From contig VFJQ01000114.1 of assembly GCA_009885995.1 (NCBI GenBank), forward strand, positions 1 through 59,078: a stretch of DNA of 59,078 nt, written 5' to 3'. Source of the DNA: Verrucomicrobiota bacterium. GTDB lineage: Bacteria; Verrucomicrobiota; Verrucomicrobiia; Chthoniobacterales; Chthoniobacteraceae. Of the stretch, positions 43,368-54,216 are shown piece after piece. The position numbers and the translations under genes are program-made. Positions within the stretch are counted from its first letter, which is position 1. Each line of letters begins with the position of its first letter. Below the pieces are notes generated by a model, which ran no database searches, had not been told where the DNA came from, and was given only the letters and a program-made list of their open reading frames with translations.

Positions 43368-43825
43368 CTCCCAGCTTCTTCGGTCGTGACCGGCTCGCGC
43401 GCACCTTGCAGCGCCTGCTCGAAGGCCCGCCACGCCAGCATCGCGCACTTCACGCGCTGGGGGAATTTCCGCACGCCGGCCAGCAGACGCAGATCGCCGA
43501 GTTGCTTCGGCGGATCAGCCACTTCGGTCGTCACGAGGTCGTGGAAGTCGCGCAGCATCGCCTCGGCTTCGGCGCGCGGCTTGCCTTTGAGCTTCAGCGT
43601 CATCATCGACGCGCTCGCCTGGCTGATCGCGCAGCCCGCGCCAGTGAACTTCACATCCTCCACCACGCCCTCGGGGCCGAACTGCACGCTCAGGTCGATC
43701 TCATCGCCGCACGACGGATTATCGCCATGCACGTGGATCGCCCCGGGGATGTCACCCTTGTTCCGCGGACGGCGGGAATGATCGAGGATGACCTGCTGGT
43801 AGAGCTCTTCGAGTTCGGCGTTCAT
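43364..43825 (-). CDS. sufU: Fe-S cluster scaffold/sulfur acceptor SufU
   Basis: A 153-residue IscU-fold protein: LYQQVILDHSRRPRNKGDI, NPSCGDEIDLSVQF, GAGCAISQASASMMT, RVKCAMLAWRAFEQAL. Three Cys (in PSCGD, GAGCAIS, RVKCA) and the Asp are the metal/sulfur-binding residues. The insertion between GAGCAIS and the last Cys and the lack of the HscA-binding LPPVK motif place it with SufU rather than IscU. It accepts sulfur from SufS. ATG 43825 overlaps the sufS stop by four bases, and its stop overlaps that of the convergent unknown gene. Confidence 0.95.
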   Translation of the reverse strand: MNAELEELYQQVILDHSRRPRNKGDIPGAIHVHGDNPSCGDEIDLSVQFGPEGVVEDVKFTGAGCAISQASASMMTLKLKGKPRAEAEAMLRDFHDLVTTEVADPPKQLGDLRLLAGVRKFPQRVKCAMLAWRAFEQALQGAREPVTTEEAGS

Positions 43826-45051
43826 CGGGTAAAGAAGCCATGCGCCGCCGTGAGGATCGCCATCATGCGATCGATCTCGGCCTCCGTGTTGTAGAAGTAG
43901 AAACTCGCGCGGTTCGTGCCCGGCACCCCGAGCTTGCGCATGAGCGGCTGGTTGCAGTGATGCCCGCCGCGCAGCGCCAGGCCGTATTCGTTCGCGTAGG
44001 TGGTGAGGTCGTGCGGATGCGCCCACTCGGCCGCGAAGCCCACGAGCCCGCCGCGCTGCTCGCGTGGGCCGAAGATCCGGATGCCGGGCAGCGTCTCGAT
44101 CTTCGCGAGGGCGGAAAGCGCCAGCGCCTCGTCGTGCGCGAAGATCCGCTCCCGCCCGATCGCCTCCAGGTAATCGACCGCCGCGCCCAGCCCCACCGCC
44201 CCCGCCACGTTCGGCGTGCCGGCCTCGAACCGATGCGGCGCCGGCTTAAACGTCGCCCGCTCATAGCTCACGCTCACGATCATCTCCCCGCCGCCATGCC
44301 ACGGCGGCGTGGCTTCGAGCACCTCGGCCCGGCCGTAGAGCGCGCCGCTGCCGGTGGGCGCGCACATCTTGTGACCGGAGAAGGCGTAGAAGTCGCACCC
44401 CATCGCGCGCACATCCACAGGCGCATGCCCCGCGCTCTGCGCGCCATCGACCAGCGACAACGCCCCGACCGCCCGCGCCCGCCGGCACAACTCGGCCACG
44501 GGATTGATCGTCCCGAGCGAGTTCGAGATGTGGGTGAAAGCGAACACCTTCACCTCCGGCGTGAGCAGCGCATCGAGCGCGCCGAGATCGAGCGTCCCAT
44601 CCTCCAGCACCGGCACGAAGCGCAGCCGCGCCCCGCTTCGCTCCGCGAGGAGCTGCCACGGCACGAGGTTCGAGTGATGCTCCATCTCCGTCAGCAGGAT
44701 CACCTCGCCCGCCCGCACGAACCGCCCGCCCCACGCTTGCGCCACGAGATTGATCCCCTCGGTCGTCCCGCGCGTGAAGACGATCTCCTCCGCGCTCGCC
44801 GCCCCGAGGAAGCGCGCCACCTTCCCCCGCGCCGCCTCGAAGGCATCGGTCGCCCGATTGCTCAGCTCATGCAGCCCGCGATGCACGTTCGCATTGTCGC
44901 GCTCATAGTAAGTGCGCAGCGCCTCGATCACCGCCCGCGGCTTCTGCGAAGTCGCCGCGTTATCGAAATACACGAGCGGATGCCCATTCACCTCCTGGTC
45001 GAGGATCGGGAAGTCGGCGCGGATAGCGGACCAATCGGGCTGCGGATGCAT
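43822..45051 (-). CDS. sufS: Cysteine desulfurase SufS
   Basis: A 409-residue PLP enzyme that removes sulfur from cysteine for Fe-S cluster assembly. Signatures: PLVYFDNAATSQKPRAVIEAL, NANVHRGLHELSNRATDAFE, IVFTRGTTEGINLVA, EMEHHSNLVPWQLLAERSG, THISNSLGTINPV, DGAQSAGHAPVDV, and the PLP lysine in DFYAFSGHKMCAPTGSGALYG. The active-site Cys loop appears as ALRGGHHCNQPLM. All are those of group II (SufS-type) desulfurases. Translation of sufU is coupled. Confidence 0.97.
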   Translation of the reverse strand: MHPQPDWSAIRADFPILDQEVNGHPLVYFDNAATSQKPRAVIEALRTYYERDNANVHRGLHELSNRATDAFEAARGKVARFLGAASAEEIVFTRGTTEGINLVAQAWGGRFVRAGEVILLTEMEHHSNLVPWQLLAERSGARLRFVPVLEDGTLDLGALDALLTPEVKVFAFTHISNSLGTINPVAELCRRARAVGALSLVDGAQSAGHAPVDVRAMGCDFYAFSGHKMCAPTGSGALYGRAEVLEATPPWHGGGEMIVSVSYERATFKPAPHRFEAGTPNVAGAVGLGAAVDYLEAIGRERIFAHDEALALSALAKIETLPGIRIFGPREQRGGLVGFAAEWAHPHDLTTYANEYGLALRGGHHCNQPLMRKLGVPGTNRASFYFYNTEAEIDRMMAILTAAHGFFTR

Positions 45052-45333
45052 GACGAGACTCACGCCCCCACGGTGACACGCTCCACCCCCCCCGCGCAAC
45101 GCCCGCGCGCGGGCCTCGTCTGGCTATCGCGCGCGGAACGCGAAACGCAGAGGCGCAGATGGGCGCAGGGACAAGAGCCGACGACGCCCGAGGGTCCTGA
45201 CCACCCGACTTTTCACCGCCAAGGGCGGCTGCGGGTGACGGCGGCGCCGTAGCCGGGGCGCTGACACGCGGAGATTTGCGCGCGCTCGTTGCCGAGGGCG
45301 GGATGTGGTGTAAGAACGGCGGAAACTACCGAT

Positions 45334-47364
45334 ATGGCACAGCCCGAAAATCGCCCCAACGACAACCGTTCGTCCAATGGCGGACAGGATCCTTCCTTCA
45401 ACTGGCGCGGGGTCGTGCTCTTCGCGATCGCCGTCATGCTCATCGGGGGGGCGTTCGTTTTCAACAAGTCCGGCCCGATGGGCGGCTCGACCGAGATGAC
45501 GTATCCGGCCTTCGCGGAGGCGCTGAAGAAGAACGAGATCATCAAGGACGACCCGCGTTACCCGGTCTCGCTCGTGGCGCAGCCGGGCTCGGCGAATGAG
45601 CTGATCCGCGCTTTCCGCAAGAGCAGCGCGGGCGGGGCGGCGCTGCCGGAGGAGGTCCGCGTGCAGGTGAACCTGATGTATCTCCAGGACAATCTCTACT
45701 GGCTGCTCAATGAGAACGGGATCAAGCCGGTGCAGAAGGAGGACAATAATATGATCGCCGGGGCGCTGTTCAGTTTCCTGCCGATCCTGCTGTTCATCGT
45801 GGTGCTGTATTTCCTCTTCCGGCAGCAGATCCGCATGGCGGGGAAGGGGGCGATGAGCTTCGGCAAGTCGAAGGCGAAGATGATGTCGCGGGATAAGAAC
45901 AAGATCACGTTCAAGGACGTGGCCGGGGTGGAGGAGGCGAAGGAGGAGGTGAGCGAGATCGTGGAGTTCCTGCGCGATCCGAAGAAGTTCCAGAAGCTCG
46001 GCGGGCGCATCCCGAAAGGCGTGCTGATGGTGGGTAATCCGGGCACGGGCAAGACGCTGCTCGCGCGCGCCATCGCGGGGGAGGCGGACGTGCCGTTCTT
46101 TTCGATCAGCGGGTCGGACTTCGTGGAGATGTTCGTCGGCGTCGGCGCGAGCCGGGTGCGGGATATGTTCGAGCAGGGGAAGAAGGCGGCGCCTTGCCTG
46201 ATCTTCATCGACGAGATCGACGCCGTGGGCCGCCATCGCGGGCACGGCCTCGGCGGCGGACACGACGAGCGGGAGCAGACGCTCAATGCGCTGCTCGTGG
46301 AGATGGATGGCTTCGATACGCAGGACGGGGTGATCATCATCGCGGCGACGAACCGGCCGGATGTGCTCGATCCCGCGCTGCTGAGGCCGGGGCGCTTCGA
46401 CCGGCAGGTGACGGTGAATTTGCCCGACGTGAAGGGCCGCGAGGAAATCCTGCGCGTCCACGCGAAGAAGGTGAAGCTGGCGGACTCGGTGGATCTCGCG
46501 GTGATCGCGCGGGGCACGCCGGGCTTCTCCGGCGCGGAGCTGGCGAATCTCATCAACGAAGCCGCGCTGATCGCCGCGCGGCTCGATCTCAAGGGCATCA
46601 CCAACGCGGAGCTGGAGGAAGCGCGCGACAAAGTGCGCTGGGGGCGCGAGCGCCGCAGCCTGGCGATGAGCGAGAAGGAGAAGATCTCCACCGCCTGGCA
46701 CGAAGCCGGCCACGCGCTCGTGAGCGTGCTGCTCGAGCACACCGACCCGCTTCACAAGGTGACGATCATCCCGCGCGGTCGCGCGCTCGGCGTGACGATG
46801 TCGCTGCCCGAGGGGGACCAGTATTCCTTTGCCCGCAAGGAAGCCCTCGACAGGCTGGCGATGACCGCCGCGGGGCGGATCGCCGAGGAGCTTTACACGA
46901 AGGATCTCTCGACCGGCGCGTCGAACGACATCAAGCAGATGACCCGTCTCGCCCGTAAGATGGTTTGCGAATGGGGCATGAGCGAACGGCTCGGCATGGT
47001 GGAATACGGCGAGCACGAGGATTACGTTTTCCTCGGTCGCGACATCAACAAAGCCCGCGACTACAGCGAAGCCACCGCGCAAGACATCGACCGCGAAGTG
47101 CGCCGGCTCGTGGATGAAGCCTATGCCCGCGCGAAAGACCTCATCATGGCCAACCGCGACAAGGTCGAACTGATCGCCAAGGCGCTGCTGGAGTTCGAGA
47201 CGCTCGACGGCGCGCAGGTGAAGGAGATCATCGAGACCGGCGAGATGAAGACCCCGCCGCCGACCGTGCCGAAACCCCCGCGTTCCGAGCCCCCGCCGCT
47301 GCCCGTCGCCGACGAGAAGCCCGCGGAAGACTTCCCGCCGGGGCTGACTGAGCAGCCGGCGTAA
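45334..47364 (+). CDS. ftsH: ATP-dependent zinc metalloprotease FtsH
   Basis: A 676-residue membrane-anchored AAA protease that degrades misfolded or regulated proteins. Two membrane helices ([38 protein letters not shown]) flank a periplasmic domain. The AAA domain has Walker A GNPGTGKT (234-241), Walker [17 protein letters not shown] and the second region of homology RPGRFDRQV. The peptidase has HEAGH at 456-460 and the third zinc ligand in [11 protein letters not shown]. The tail is Pro-rich. ATG 45334 begins MAQPENRPN, and earlier codons look non-coding. Confidence 0.98.
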   Translation: MAQPENRPNDNRSSNGGQDPSFNWRGVVLFAIAVMLIGGAFVFNKSGPMGGSTEMTYPAFAEALKKNEIIKDDPRYPVSLVAQPGSANELIRAFRKSSAGGAALPEEVRVQVNLMYLQDNLYWLLNENGIKPVQKEDNNMIAGALFSFLPILLFIVVLYFLFRQQIRMAGKGAMSFGKSKAKMMSRDKNKITFKDVAGVEEAKEEVSEIVEFLRDPKKFQKLGGRIPKGVLMVGNPGTGKTLLARAIAGEADVPFFSISGSDFVEMFVGVGASRVRDMFEQGKKAAPCLIFIDEIDAVGRHRGHGLGGGHDEREQTLNALLVEMDGFDTQDGVIIIAATNRPDVLDPALLRPGRFDRQVTVNLPDVKGREEILRVHAKKVKLADSVDLAVIARGTPGFSGAELANLINEAALIAARLDLKGITNAELEEARDKVRWGRERRSLAMSEKEKISTAWHEAGHALVSVLLEHTDPLHKVTIIPRGRALGVTMSLPEGDQYSFARKEALDRLAMTAAGRIAEELYTKDLSTGASNDIKQMTRLARKMVCEWGMSERLGMVEYGEHEDYVFLGRDINKARDYSEATAQDIDREVRRLVDEAYARAKDLIMANRDKVELIAKALLEFETLDGAQVKEIIETGEMKTPPPTVPKPPRSEPPPLPVADEKPAEDFPPGLTEQPA

Positions 47365-47381
47365 AGGGTTCGCTCCAATCC

Positions 47382-47432
47382 GGCAGCGGTGCCTGCTGCC
47401 CTTTGAGGAGAACTATTATGGCTTCCAGCCGT
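47382..47432 (+). promoter_or_regulatory. Hairpin with strong ribosome-binding site before the efflux operon
   Basis: GGCAGC-GGTGCCT-GCTGCC (47382-47400) can form a six-base-pair hairpin. It is followed by a strong Shine-Dalgarno GAGGAG (47406-47411) six bases before ATG 47418. That start opens a 64-codon frame (to 47612) that runs into tolC in another frame. It may be a leader peptide whose translation controls the outer-membrane gene at 47468, or a chance signal. The coding potential of the frame is poor. Confidence 0.35.
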
Positions 47433-47467
47433 GACTGCTGGCGCTTACTGGATGCCTCAACCGCACC

Positions 47468-48820
47468 ATGCGCCCCCCCAATTTCCCCGCCACTCGCTCC
47501 GCATTCCTCCTCATCGCGGTATCGCTCGGAGCGTTACCAGCCTGCGTGTCATATAAGGCTGGGCCGCTCTCGGCGGAGGGTAGTGCATCCAGTTTCAGCG
47601 ACCGCTCGCTGAGCGACGCGGGCTTGCGAAAATTCCTCGCCGGGCAGCGCGCCGGCAGTGGCTCGTGGGGCGTCGAGCGGCTCGCGCTCGCGGCGGCGTA
47701 TTTTCATGGCGACGTGCGCGTCGCTCGCGCCGAGGCGGAGCAGGCGGCGGCGGGCATCAAGACCGCGGGACAACTGCCGAACCCCGTCCTCTCGTTTTCG
47801 CCGGGCTACAACTCGACGACCACCGGCATCTCGCCGTGGATCATCAGCCCGTCGCTCGACGTGACCATCGAGACCGCCGGCAAGCGCGGCAAGCGGCTCG
47901 CCAGCGCACGCGCAGCGGCGGAAGCGGCGCAGCTCCGTGTCGTCGCAGCCGCGTGGGATGCGCGGACGAAGGTGCGCGCCGCGATGCTCGACCTCCACTC
48001 GGCGCGCGAGAACATCGCGTTGCTGAAAACCGAAGTCGCGCTGCACGAGGAAGCCGTGAAGAAACTCGACGCGCAGGTGAAGGCAGGCGAGTCGCCCGTC
48101 TTCGAGCTGATCCAGGAGCGCCTCGGCCTCAACCGCTCGAAGCTCGCGATGCACGACGTGGAGAACCTCGCCGTCACCGCGCGCGCGAAGCTCGCCGCTG
48201 CCGTCGGCGTCTCATCCGCCGCGATCGACGCGGTGACGCTCGACTTCTCCGCCTTCGCGTCGCTCCCCGCCGCGCCCGGCGCCGGCGTGCGCCGCCGTGC
48301 GCTCACGCATCGCGCCGACTTGCTCGCCGCGCTCGCCGACTACGCCGCCGCTGACGCCGAACTGCGCTTGGAAGTCGCGAAGCAGTATCCCGACATCCAC
48401 CTCAATCCCGGCTACACGCTCGACCAGACCGAAAACAAATGGGCGCTCGGCCTGACCATCGAGCTGCCGATCTTGAATCAAAACCGCGGTCCCATCGCGC
48501 AGGCTGTCGCGCGGCGGAAAACGGTCGGTGTGAAGTTCGAGGCGAAGCAACAGGCCGTCTTCGGCGAGATCGAGATCGCGCTCGCCGCCTACCGCGCCGC
48601 GCGTGCGAAAGCCGGCACCGCCGCGACACTCGCGAAGGAAGCCGCCTCCGCCGCCGACACGACCAAGCGCATGGTCGAAGCGGGCGACGTGTCGCCGCTC
48701 GAACTCACCCGCCGCCGCATCGAAGCCAGCGCCGCAAACCTCGCCAACACCGCCGCGAACGCCGAAGCCCAAACCGCTGCCGGCGCACTCGAAGCCGCCA
48801 TCCACGCGCGCCTGCGCTGA
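47468..48820 (+). CDS. TolC-family outer membrane efflux lipoprotein (CzcC-like)
   Basis: A 450-residue outer membrane channel subunit. The signal ends in a lipobox (SLGALPAC), so the mature protein is lipid-anchored. It has the two OEP-type repeats: LALAAAYFHGDVRVARAEAEQAAAGIKTAGQLPNP with PSLDVTIETAGKRGKRLASARA, and ALTHRADLLAALADYAAADAELRLEVAKQYPDIHLNPGY with LGLTIELPILNQNRGPIAQA. Long helices between them would cross the periplasm. It heads a tripartite pump operon with the adaptor and permease genes that follow. The CzcC comparison points to metal or small-molecule export, not proven. Confidence 0.9.
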   Translation: MRPPNFPATRSAFLLIAVSLGALPACVSYKAGPLSAEGSASSFSDRSLSDAGLRKFLAGQRAGSGSWGVERLALAAAYFHGDVRVARAEAEQAAAGIKTAGQLPNPVLSFSPGYNSTTTGISPWIISPSLDVTIETAGKRGKRLASARAAAEAAQLRVVAAAWDARTKVRAAMLDLHSARENIALLKTEVALHEEAVKKLDAQVKAGESPVFELIQERLGLNRSKLAMHDVENLAVTARAKLAAAVGVSSAAIDAVTLDFSAFASLPAAPGAGVRRRALTHRADLLAALADYAAADAELRLEVAKQYPDIHLNPGYTLDQTENKWALGLTIELPILNQNRGPIAQAVARRKTVGVKFEAKQQAVFGEIEIALAAYRAARAKAGTAATLAKEAASAADTTKRMVEAGDVSPLELTRRRIEASAANLANTAANAEAQTAAGALEAAIHARLR

Positions 48821-48824
48821 TTCC

Positions 48825-49799
48825 ATGAAACGACTCTGCACCCTCATCAGCCTCGCAGCTCTACGCCTCCACGCTGCCGACGCGCCGGGCGCGCCCGCCG
48901 CCGTCACGAAGGAAGGCGACCTCGTCATCATCACGCTCAAGCCCGAGGCCGAGCAGCGGCTGCGTTTGAAAGTCGTGCCGGTCGAAAAGCGCGCGCTGCC
49001 TTCGGTGCGATTATTTTCCGGCGAAGTGGTGTTGCCACTCGCGTCCGCCGGGCAACTCGTCGCGCCCGTGCTCGGCGGCACGCTCGACGAAATCCTCCGT
49101 CTCGCCGATCTCCAGGCCGACGCCGATGGCCGCATCCTCCAAGCGAAGGTGCAGATGGACGCCGCGAAGATCGCGGTCGAGCGCGCGCAAAAAGTCCTCA
49201 ACGCCGAAGCCGGCAGCGTGCGTTCCGTCGATGAGGCGAAGTCCGCGTTCGCCCTCGCCGAGGCCGCGATGACCACGGCGAAAGCGCAGCGCGACATCCT
49301 CGGCGGCCCGGTCGGGCAAACCGACGGCGCCAGGCGCGCGTGGGTGCGCGTCGCGATCTACAGCGGCGAAGCAGCGCTCCTCGACGCCAAGGCCGACGCC
49401 AGCATCCGCGCGCTCACTTCCACCACGAGCGGCCAAGGCGCGAAGCCCGTCGCCGGCCCGCCCACGGCCAACGCGCTCGCGAACACGGTGGACTGGTATT
49501 ACGAACTCCCGCCCGACACGAAGCTCCGTGCCGGCGAGCGAGTCGCCGTCGAGATCCCCGCGCTCGACAGCAAAGTTGAAAGCCTCGTCGTGCCGTTCAG
49601 CGCCGTGCTGCACGACATCCACGGCGGCCAGTGGGTGTATGTGCAAACCGCCGAGCACGCCTACACGCGCCGCCGCATTCAGGTCGCGCGACTCGCCGGC
49701 AGCGATGCCGTGCTCGCGAGCGGTCCCGCGGTCGGCAGCAAGGTCGTCACCGATGGCTCCGCCGAGTTGTTCGGCACGGAGTTCATGACCGGGAAATAG
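48825..49799 (+). CDS. RND efflux periplasmic adaptor (HlyD/CzcB-like)
   Basis: A 324-residue periplasmic adaptor, start ATG 48825 with a short signal ([14 protein letters not shown]). Visible pieces are a barrel-sandwich strand pair ([19 protein letters not shown]), one helical hairpin ([21 protein letters not shown] to [20 protein letters not shown]), a beta-barrel ([41 protein letters not shown]) and a membrane-proximal domain ([26 protein letters not shown]). It is shorter than CzcB. It links the permease to the outer membrane channel. It starts four bases after the tolC stop and ends two bases before the permease start. Confidence 0.87.
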   Translation: MKRLCTLISLAALRLHAADAPGAPAAVTKEGDLVIITLKPEAEQRLRLKVVPVEKRALPSVRLFSGEVVLPLASAGQLVAPVLGGTLDEILRLADLQADADGRILQAKVQMDAAKIAVERAQKVLNAEAGSVRSVDEAKSAFALAEAAMTTAKAQRDILGGPVGQTDGARRAWVRVAIYSGEAALLDAKADASIRALTSTTSGQGAKPVAGPPTANALANTVDWYYELPPDTKLRAGERVAVEIPALDSKVESLVVPFSAVLHDIHGGQWVYVQTAEHAYTRRRIQVARLAGSDAVLASGPAVGSKVVTDGSAELFGTEFMTGK

Positions 49800-49801
49800 C
49801 G

Positions 49802-52800
49802 ATGCTGAACGCCATCGTCTCATGGGCGCTGAACATGCGCGTGCTCGTCGTCGCGGCGGCGCTGGCGCTGCTCGTCGTCGGCATCAACGCCACGCGCAAT
49901 GCGCCGCTCGATGTCTTCCCGGAGTTCGCGCCGCCGCTCGTCGAGGTGCAGACGGAAGCGCCCGGCCTCTCGACGGAGGAAGTGGACGCGCTCGTCACCG
50001 TGCCGCTGGAGAATTCGTTCAACGGGCTGCCGTTCCTCAAGACCATCCGCTCGAAATCCGTGCTCGGTCTCTCGTCCGTGGTCATGATTTTCGACACCGG
50101 CACGGACATCCTCAAGGCACGCCAGCTCGTGCAAGAACGGCTCAACCTCGCGCAGAGCCGCCTGCCCGGCGTGGTGAAACCGCCGGTGCTCATGGCCCCG
50201 TATTCGTCGCTCAGCCGCGTGCTGAAAGTCGGCCTCACTTCGAAGACGCTCGATCAAATGGAGCTGAGCGAACTCGCGCGCTGGACGATCCGCCCGCGGC
50301 TCATGTCCGTGCGCGGCGTGGCGAATGTCGCGATCTGGGGTCAGCGCGACCGACAGTTTCAGGTGCTCGTCGATCCGCAGCGACTCCGCGCCGCGGGCGT
50401 CACGCTCGATGCCGTCACGCGCGCCGCGGGCGATGCCGCTGTCGTCAGCGCGGGCGGTTTCATCGACACGCCGAACCTCCGCCTCAGCGTCTCGCAACTC
50501 GCGCTCATCACCACGCCGGACGATCTCGCGCGCACGGTCGTCGAGTTCCGAAATGGCGCGCCCATCCGCCTCGGCGATGTCGCGGAAGTGCGCATCGGCC
50601 ATCCCGCGCCCATCGGCGACGGCGTCATCAACGACGGCCCCGGCATCCTGCTCATCGTGGAAAAGCAACCGTGGGGAAACACGCTCGATGTCACCGCGGG
50701 CGTCGAGAAAGTCCTCGCCGATCTCAAGCCGGGCCTGCCCGGCGTGAACGTGGACAGCACGATCTTCCGCCCCGCCACGTTCATCCAGCTCTCGCTCGAT
50801 CACCTCACCGAAGCGCTCTGGCTCGGCTGCCTGCTCGTCGTCGTCGTGCTCGCACTTTTCCTCGGCGACTGGCGCACCACCGTCATCAGCCTCACCGCCA
50901 TCCCGCTCTCGCTCGCCATCGCGCTCCTGCTCCTGCGCTGGCGCGGCGAGACCATCAACACGATGATCCTCGCCGGCCTCATCATCGCGCTCGGCGAAGT
51001 CGTGGACGATGCGATCATCGATGTGGAAAACATCCTTCGCCGCCTGCGGCAGAACCCGGACAAGCCGAAGTTCAAAGTCGTGCTCGACGCCTCGATCGAA
51101 GTCCGCAGCGCCGTCGTCTATGCGAGCGTCATCATCGTGCTCGTCTTCGTGCCTGTGTTTTTCCTGCCGGGGCTCGCGGGCACGTTCTTTCGGCCGCTCG
51201 CGCTTTCCTACATCCTCGCCATCGCCGCGTCGCTCGCGGTCGCGCTCACCGTCACGCCCGCGCTTTGCCTCATGCTGCTGAAAGTGAAGGCCGGCGTGCA
51301 TCGCGACGCCTTTCTCACGCGCAAGCTGAAGGCAGCATACCGCGGCGTGCTGCCCGCATTTTCGCGCAAGCCGTGGATGGCCATCGGCGTGCTCGCCGTC
51401 GCGTTCGCCGTGAGCGGCTGGGTTTGGAAAAGCCAGCTTAAGGAAGAGTTCCTGCCGAACTTCAAGGAGCGCGACTTCCTCATGCACTGGCTGGAGAAAC
51501 CGAACACCTCCGTCGAGGCGAGCACGCGCATCAGCATCGCCGCCGCGAAGGATCTGCTCGCCGTGCCCGGCGTGCGCAATCTCGGCGCGCACATCGGCCG
51601 CGCCGAGGTCGCCGATGAAGTCGTCGGCCCCGACTTCACCGAACTGTGGATCAGCATCGCGCCCGAGGCCGACTACGACGGCACGATCCACAAAGTGCAG
51701 GCTGTCGTGGACGGCTACCCCGGCCTCCAGCGCGACCTGCTCACCTTCCTCCGCGAGCGGATCAAGGAAGTGCTCACTGGCACCAGCGCCACCGTCGTCG
51801 TGCGCATCTTCGGCCCGGAACTCGACACGCTGCGCCAGCACGCGGGTGAAGTCGGCGCCGCGCTCAAGGACTTGCCCGGCGTGAGCGCGCTGAAGGTCGA
51901 ATCGCAAACGCTCGTGCCGCAAATCATCGTGCAGCCACGCCCCGAATCCGCCGCACTGCACGGGCTCACCGCCGGGCAGGTGCGCCAAGCCGTGACCACG
52001 CTCATCAGCGGACGCAAAGTCGGCGAGGTCTATCGCGAGCAACGCGTGCATGACGTGGTGGTGTGGAGCCAGCCGCACGTGCGCGCTGACTTCACCACGC
52101 TGCGCGAACTGCTCATCGAAACGCCTGCCGGCGGCCACGTGCGCCTCGCCGATGTCGCCGAGCTTTCCATCGTGCCGACGCCGAACGCGATCAAACGCGA
52201 AGGCGCCTCCCGCCGCATCGACGTGACGTGCAACGTCGCCGGGCGCGCGCTCGGCGATGTGGTTCGCGACGTCGAGCAGCGCGTGTCGAAGGTGAACTTC
52301 ACGCGCGGTTACCATCCCGAAATCCTCGGCGAATGGGCCGAGCGCCAGGCCGCGCAAAGCCGCCTCGGCTGGCTCAGCCTCGCCTCGTTCGCCGGCATCC
52401 TCGCGCTGCTGCTCGCCGATTTCCAAAGCCCGCGCCTCGTCGCCCTCATCGCGCTCACGCTGCCCTTCGCGCTCATCGGCGGCGTCATGGCTGCGTGGCT
52501 CGGCGGCGGCGTGCTCTCGCTCGGCTCGCTCGTCGGCTTCGTCACCGTGCTCGGCATCGCTGCGCGCAACGGCATCCTGCTCGTCAGCCACTACCGCCAT
52601 CTCGAAAAGGAGGAAGGCTGCGCGTTCGGCCTCGACCTCATCCTGCGCGGCAGCGAAGAGCGCCTCATCCCGATCCTCATGACCGCCTCGACCGCCGCCC
52701 TCGCACTTCTCCCGCTCGTGCTCAAAGGCAACGTCCCCGGCAACGAGATCGAGCGCCCGATGGCGCTCGTGATCCTCGGCGGCCTCGTCACCAGCACGCT

Positions 52801-52885
52801 GCTGAATCTCTTCCTCCTCCCCGCGCTCTACGCCCGCTTCGGCTCTTGCACCCCTCCGCGCGCTGCCGATAAGAGCGCCCCATGA
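49802..52885 (+). CDS. RND efflux permease (AcrB/CzcA-like)
   Basis: A 1027-residue inner-membrane RND pump. It starts [17 protein letters not shown] and has the classic pore-domain words [52 protein letters not shown], and the TM4 proton-relay region [27 protein letters not shown], in which the paired acidic residues of RND pumps are seen. The second half repeats this ([54 protein letters not shown]). This form of TM4 is that of HME-like permeases. The substrate, metal or organic, is not evident. Its stop overlaps the next gene by four bases. Confidence 0.93.
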   Translation: MLNAIVSWALNMRVLVVAAALALLVVGINATRNAPLDVFPEFAPPLVEVQTEAPGLSTEEVDALVTVPLENSFNGLPFLKTIRSKSVLGLSSVVMIFDTGTDILKARQLVQERLNLAQSRLPGVVKPPVLMAPYSSLSRVLKVGLTSKTLDQMELSELARWTIRPRLMSVRGVANVAIWGQRDRQFQVLVDPQRLRAAGVTLDAVTRAAGDAAVVSAGGFIDTPNLRLSVSQLALITTPDDLARTVVEFRNGAPIRLGDVAEVRIGHPAPIGDGVINDGPGILLIVEKQPWGNTLDVTAGVEKVLADLKPGLPGVNVDSTIFRPATFIQLSLDHLTEALWLGCLLVVVVLALFLGDWRTTVISLTAIPLSLAIALLLLRWRGETINTMILAGLIIALGEVVDDAIIDVENILRRLRQNPDKPKFKVVLDASIEVRSAVVYASVIIVLVFVPVFFLPGLAGTFFRPLALSYILAIAASLAVALTVTPALCLMLLKVKAGVHRDAFLTRKLKAAYRGVLPAFSRKPWMAIGVLAVAFAVSGWVWKSQLKEEFLPNFKERDFLMHWLEKPNTSVEASTRISIAAAKDLLAVPGVRNLGAHIGRAEVADEVVGPDFTELWISIAPEADYDGTIHKVQAVVDGYPGLQRDLLTFLRERIKEVLTGTSATVVVRIFGPELDTLRQHAGEVGAALKDLPGVSALKVESQTLVPQIIVQPRPESAALHGLTAGQVRQAVTTLISGRKVGEVYREQRVHDVVVWSQPHVRADFTTLRELLIETPAGGHVRLADVAELSIVPTPNAIKREGASRRIDVTCNVAGRALGDVVRDVEQRVSKVNFTRGYHPEILGEWAERQAAQSRLGWLSLASFAGILALLLADFQSPRLVALIALTLPFALIGGVMAAWLGGGVLSLGSLVGFVTVLGIAARNGILLVSHYRHLEKEEGCAFGLDLILRGSEERLIPILMTASTAALALLPLVLKGNVPGNEIERPMALVILGGLVTSTLLNLFLLPALYARFGSCTPPRAADKSAP

Positions 52886-54135
52886 GATTCCCGCTCGCGC
52901 TGACCGCGAAGATCGCCGGCCACATCGTATGGCACAAGCTGCGCGGCGTAGAGAAGTTTGCGACCGTGCTCCAACTCGAGCCGCTGCACACGTGCAACCT
53001 GACGTGCACCGGCTGCGGGCGCATCCGCGAATACTCGACCTCGCTGAAAGACGTCCTCCCGCTCGCCGATTGCCTCGCCGCGGCGGACGAGTGCAATGCG
53101 CCAATGGTGAGCATCTGCGGCGGCGAACCGCTCATCTACCCGCAGATCGAAGCGCTCGTGGACGGGCTGCTCGCGCAGCGGCGCATCGTTTACATCTGCA
53201 CGAATGCCACGCTGATGCGGCGGAAGATGCGCGACTATCTCGCGGCGCTTTTCATCCAGCGCCGGGGCGAAGCGGAGGAGCGACTGCAAGTGCTCGTGAG
53301 CGAAGAACTCGTCACGCCGCGCGATGCCGAGGAAATCCGCCGCGGCCCGAAGGACGAGGACAAGCCCGTGATTGCGCCGACGCAGTGGATCTACTGGAAC
53401 GTCCACCTCGACGGCATGGAGAAGACGCACGACCTCATCGTCGAGCGCGACGGCGTTTTCCGCGAAGCGGTGCTCGCGATCCGCATGGCGAAGATCCTCG
53501 GTTACCAGGTCGCGACGAACACGACGGTCTATCGCGAGACGGATCCCGCCGAGATCGAGCAGATGTTCGCCTTCCTCGGCACGCTCGGCGTGGACGGCCA
53601 CACCATCTCGCCCGGCTACGAATACGACGCGGCGAAGAAGGACATGATCGCGCGGCTCGGCCAGCGCCCGGAGGAGTTCTTCCTTACGCGCGACGCGACG
53701 CGGGAGAAGTTCGCGCGCGCCGTCGAATGGGGCCGCGACTTCCCGATCCTCGGCACGCCGGTCTATCTCGAATTCCTCGCCGGCCAGCGCGACCTCACAT
53801 GCAGCGCCTGGGCGATCCCGACGCGCAACGTGCGCGGCTGGAAAGGTCCGTGCTACTTGATGACCGACGGGCACTACGCGACCTACCGCGAGCTTCTCGA
53901 AAAGACCGACTGGAACAAACTCGGCGTCGTCGATGGCGTCGCACGCGACCCGCGCTGCGAGAATTGCATGGTCCACTGCGGCTACGAACCGACGGCTTCG
54001 CTCGGCATCGGTGCGCAGCCCGGCGATTTGTGGAAGACGCTCAAGTTCACCTTCGGCCCAAAGCCCATGCCGCCGGAGGTCGAGGCTCCGGGGCGCTCAC
54101 GAGCGGACGCAGAGATCGCTGCGGTGCGCCGCTAA
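52882..54135 (+). CDS. HpnH-like radical SAM enzyme
   Basis: A 417-residue radical SAM protein. The 4Fe-4S motif is [17 protein letters not shown] (C-x3-C-x2-C), [13 protein letters not shown] is the SAM GGE motif, and [20 protein letters not shown] continues the barrel. The C-terminus has [21 protein letters not shown] and [15 protein letters not shown], the Cys-rich DUF3463 tail seen in HpnH, which adds adenosine to hopene. It carries an extra segment of about 40 residues (about 115-160, [21 protein letters not shown] onward). No other hopanoid gene is near. Its start overlaps the RND permease stop, so it is co-translated with a pump. Confidence 0.85.
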   Translation: MRFPLALTAKIAGHIVWHKLRGVEKFATVLQLEPLHTCNLTCTGCGRIREYSTSLKDVLPLADCLAAADECNAPMVSICGGEPLIYPQIEALVDGLLAQRRIVYICTNATLMRRKMRDYLAALFIQRRGEAEERLQVLVSEELVTPRDAEEIRRGPKDEDKPVIAPTQWIYWNVHLDGMEKTHDLIVERDGVFREAVLAIRMAKILGYQVATNTTVYRETDPAEIEQMFAFLGTLGVDGHTISPGYEYDAAKKDMIARLGQRPEEFFLTRDATREKFARAVEWGRDFPILGTPVYLEFLAGQRDLTCSAWAIPTRNVRGWKGPCYLMTDGHYATYRELLEKTDWNKLGVVDGVARDPRCENCMVHCGYEPTASLGIGAQPGDLWKTLKFTFGPKPMPPEVEAPGRSRADAEIAAVRR

Positions 54136-54171
54136 CCGGCGCTGTGCTGCATGAAGCGCCGCCGCCTTCGT

Positions 54172-54216
54172 CCGTAAAAACAGCGAGAGCGCGACACCTT
54201 TCGGTATCGCGCTCTC
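54172..54216 (-). terminator. Rho-independent terminator of the structured RNA
   Basis: On the minus strand GAGAGCGCGAUACC, a GAAA loop and GGUGUCGCGCUCUC (54216-54185) form a 14-bp stem with one U-G pair, followed by GCUGUUUUU (U-run at 54176-54180). It points away from the HpnH gene, which converges on it, and the stem may also serve that gene. Confidence 0.88.

Noticed and set aside
49820..53104. Minus-strand frame of over 1000 codons antisense to the RND permease
   Set aside because: His/Arg/Asp-rich shadow; the plus strand carries a complete RND permease and the HpnH-like start.
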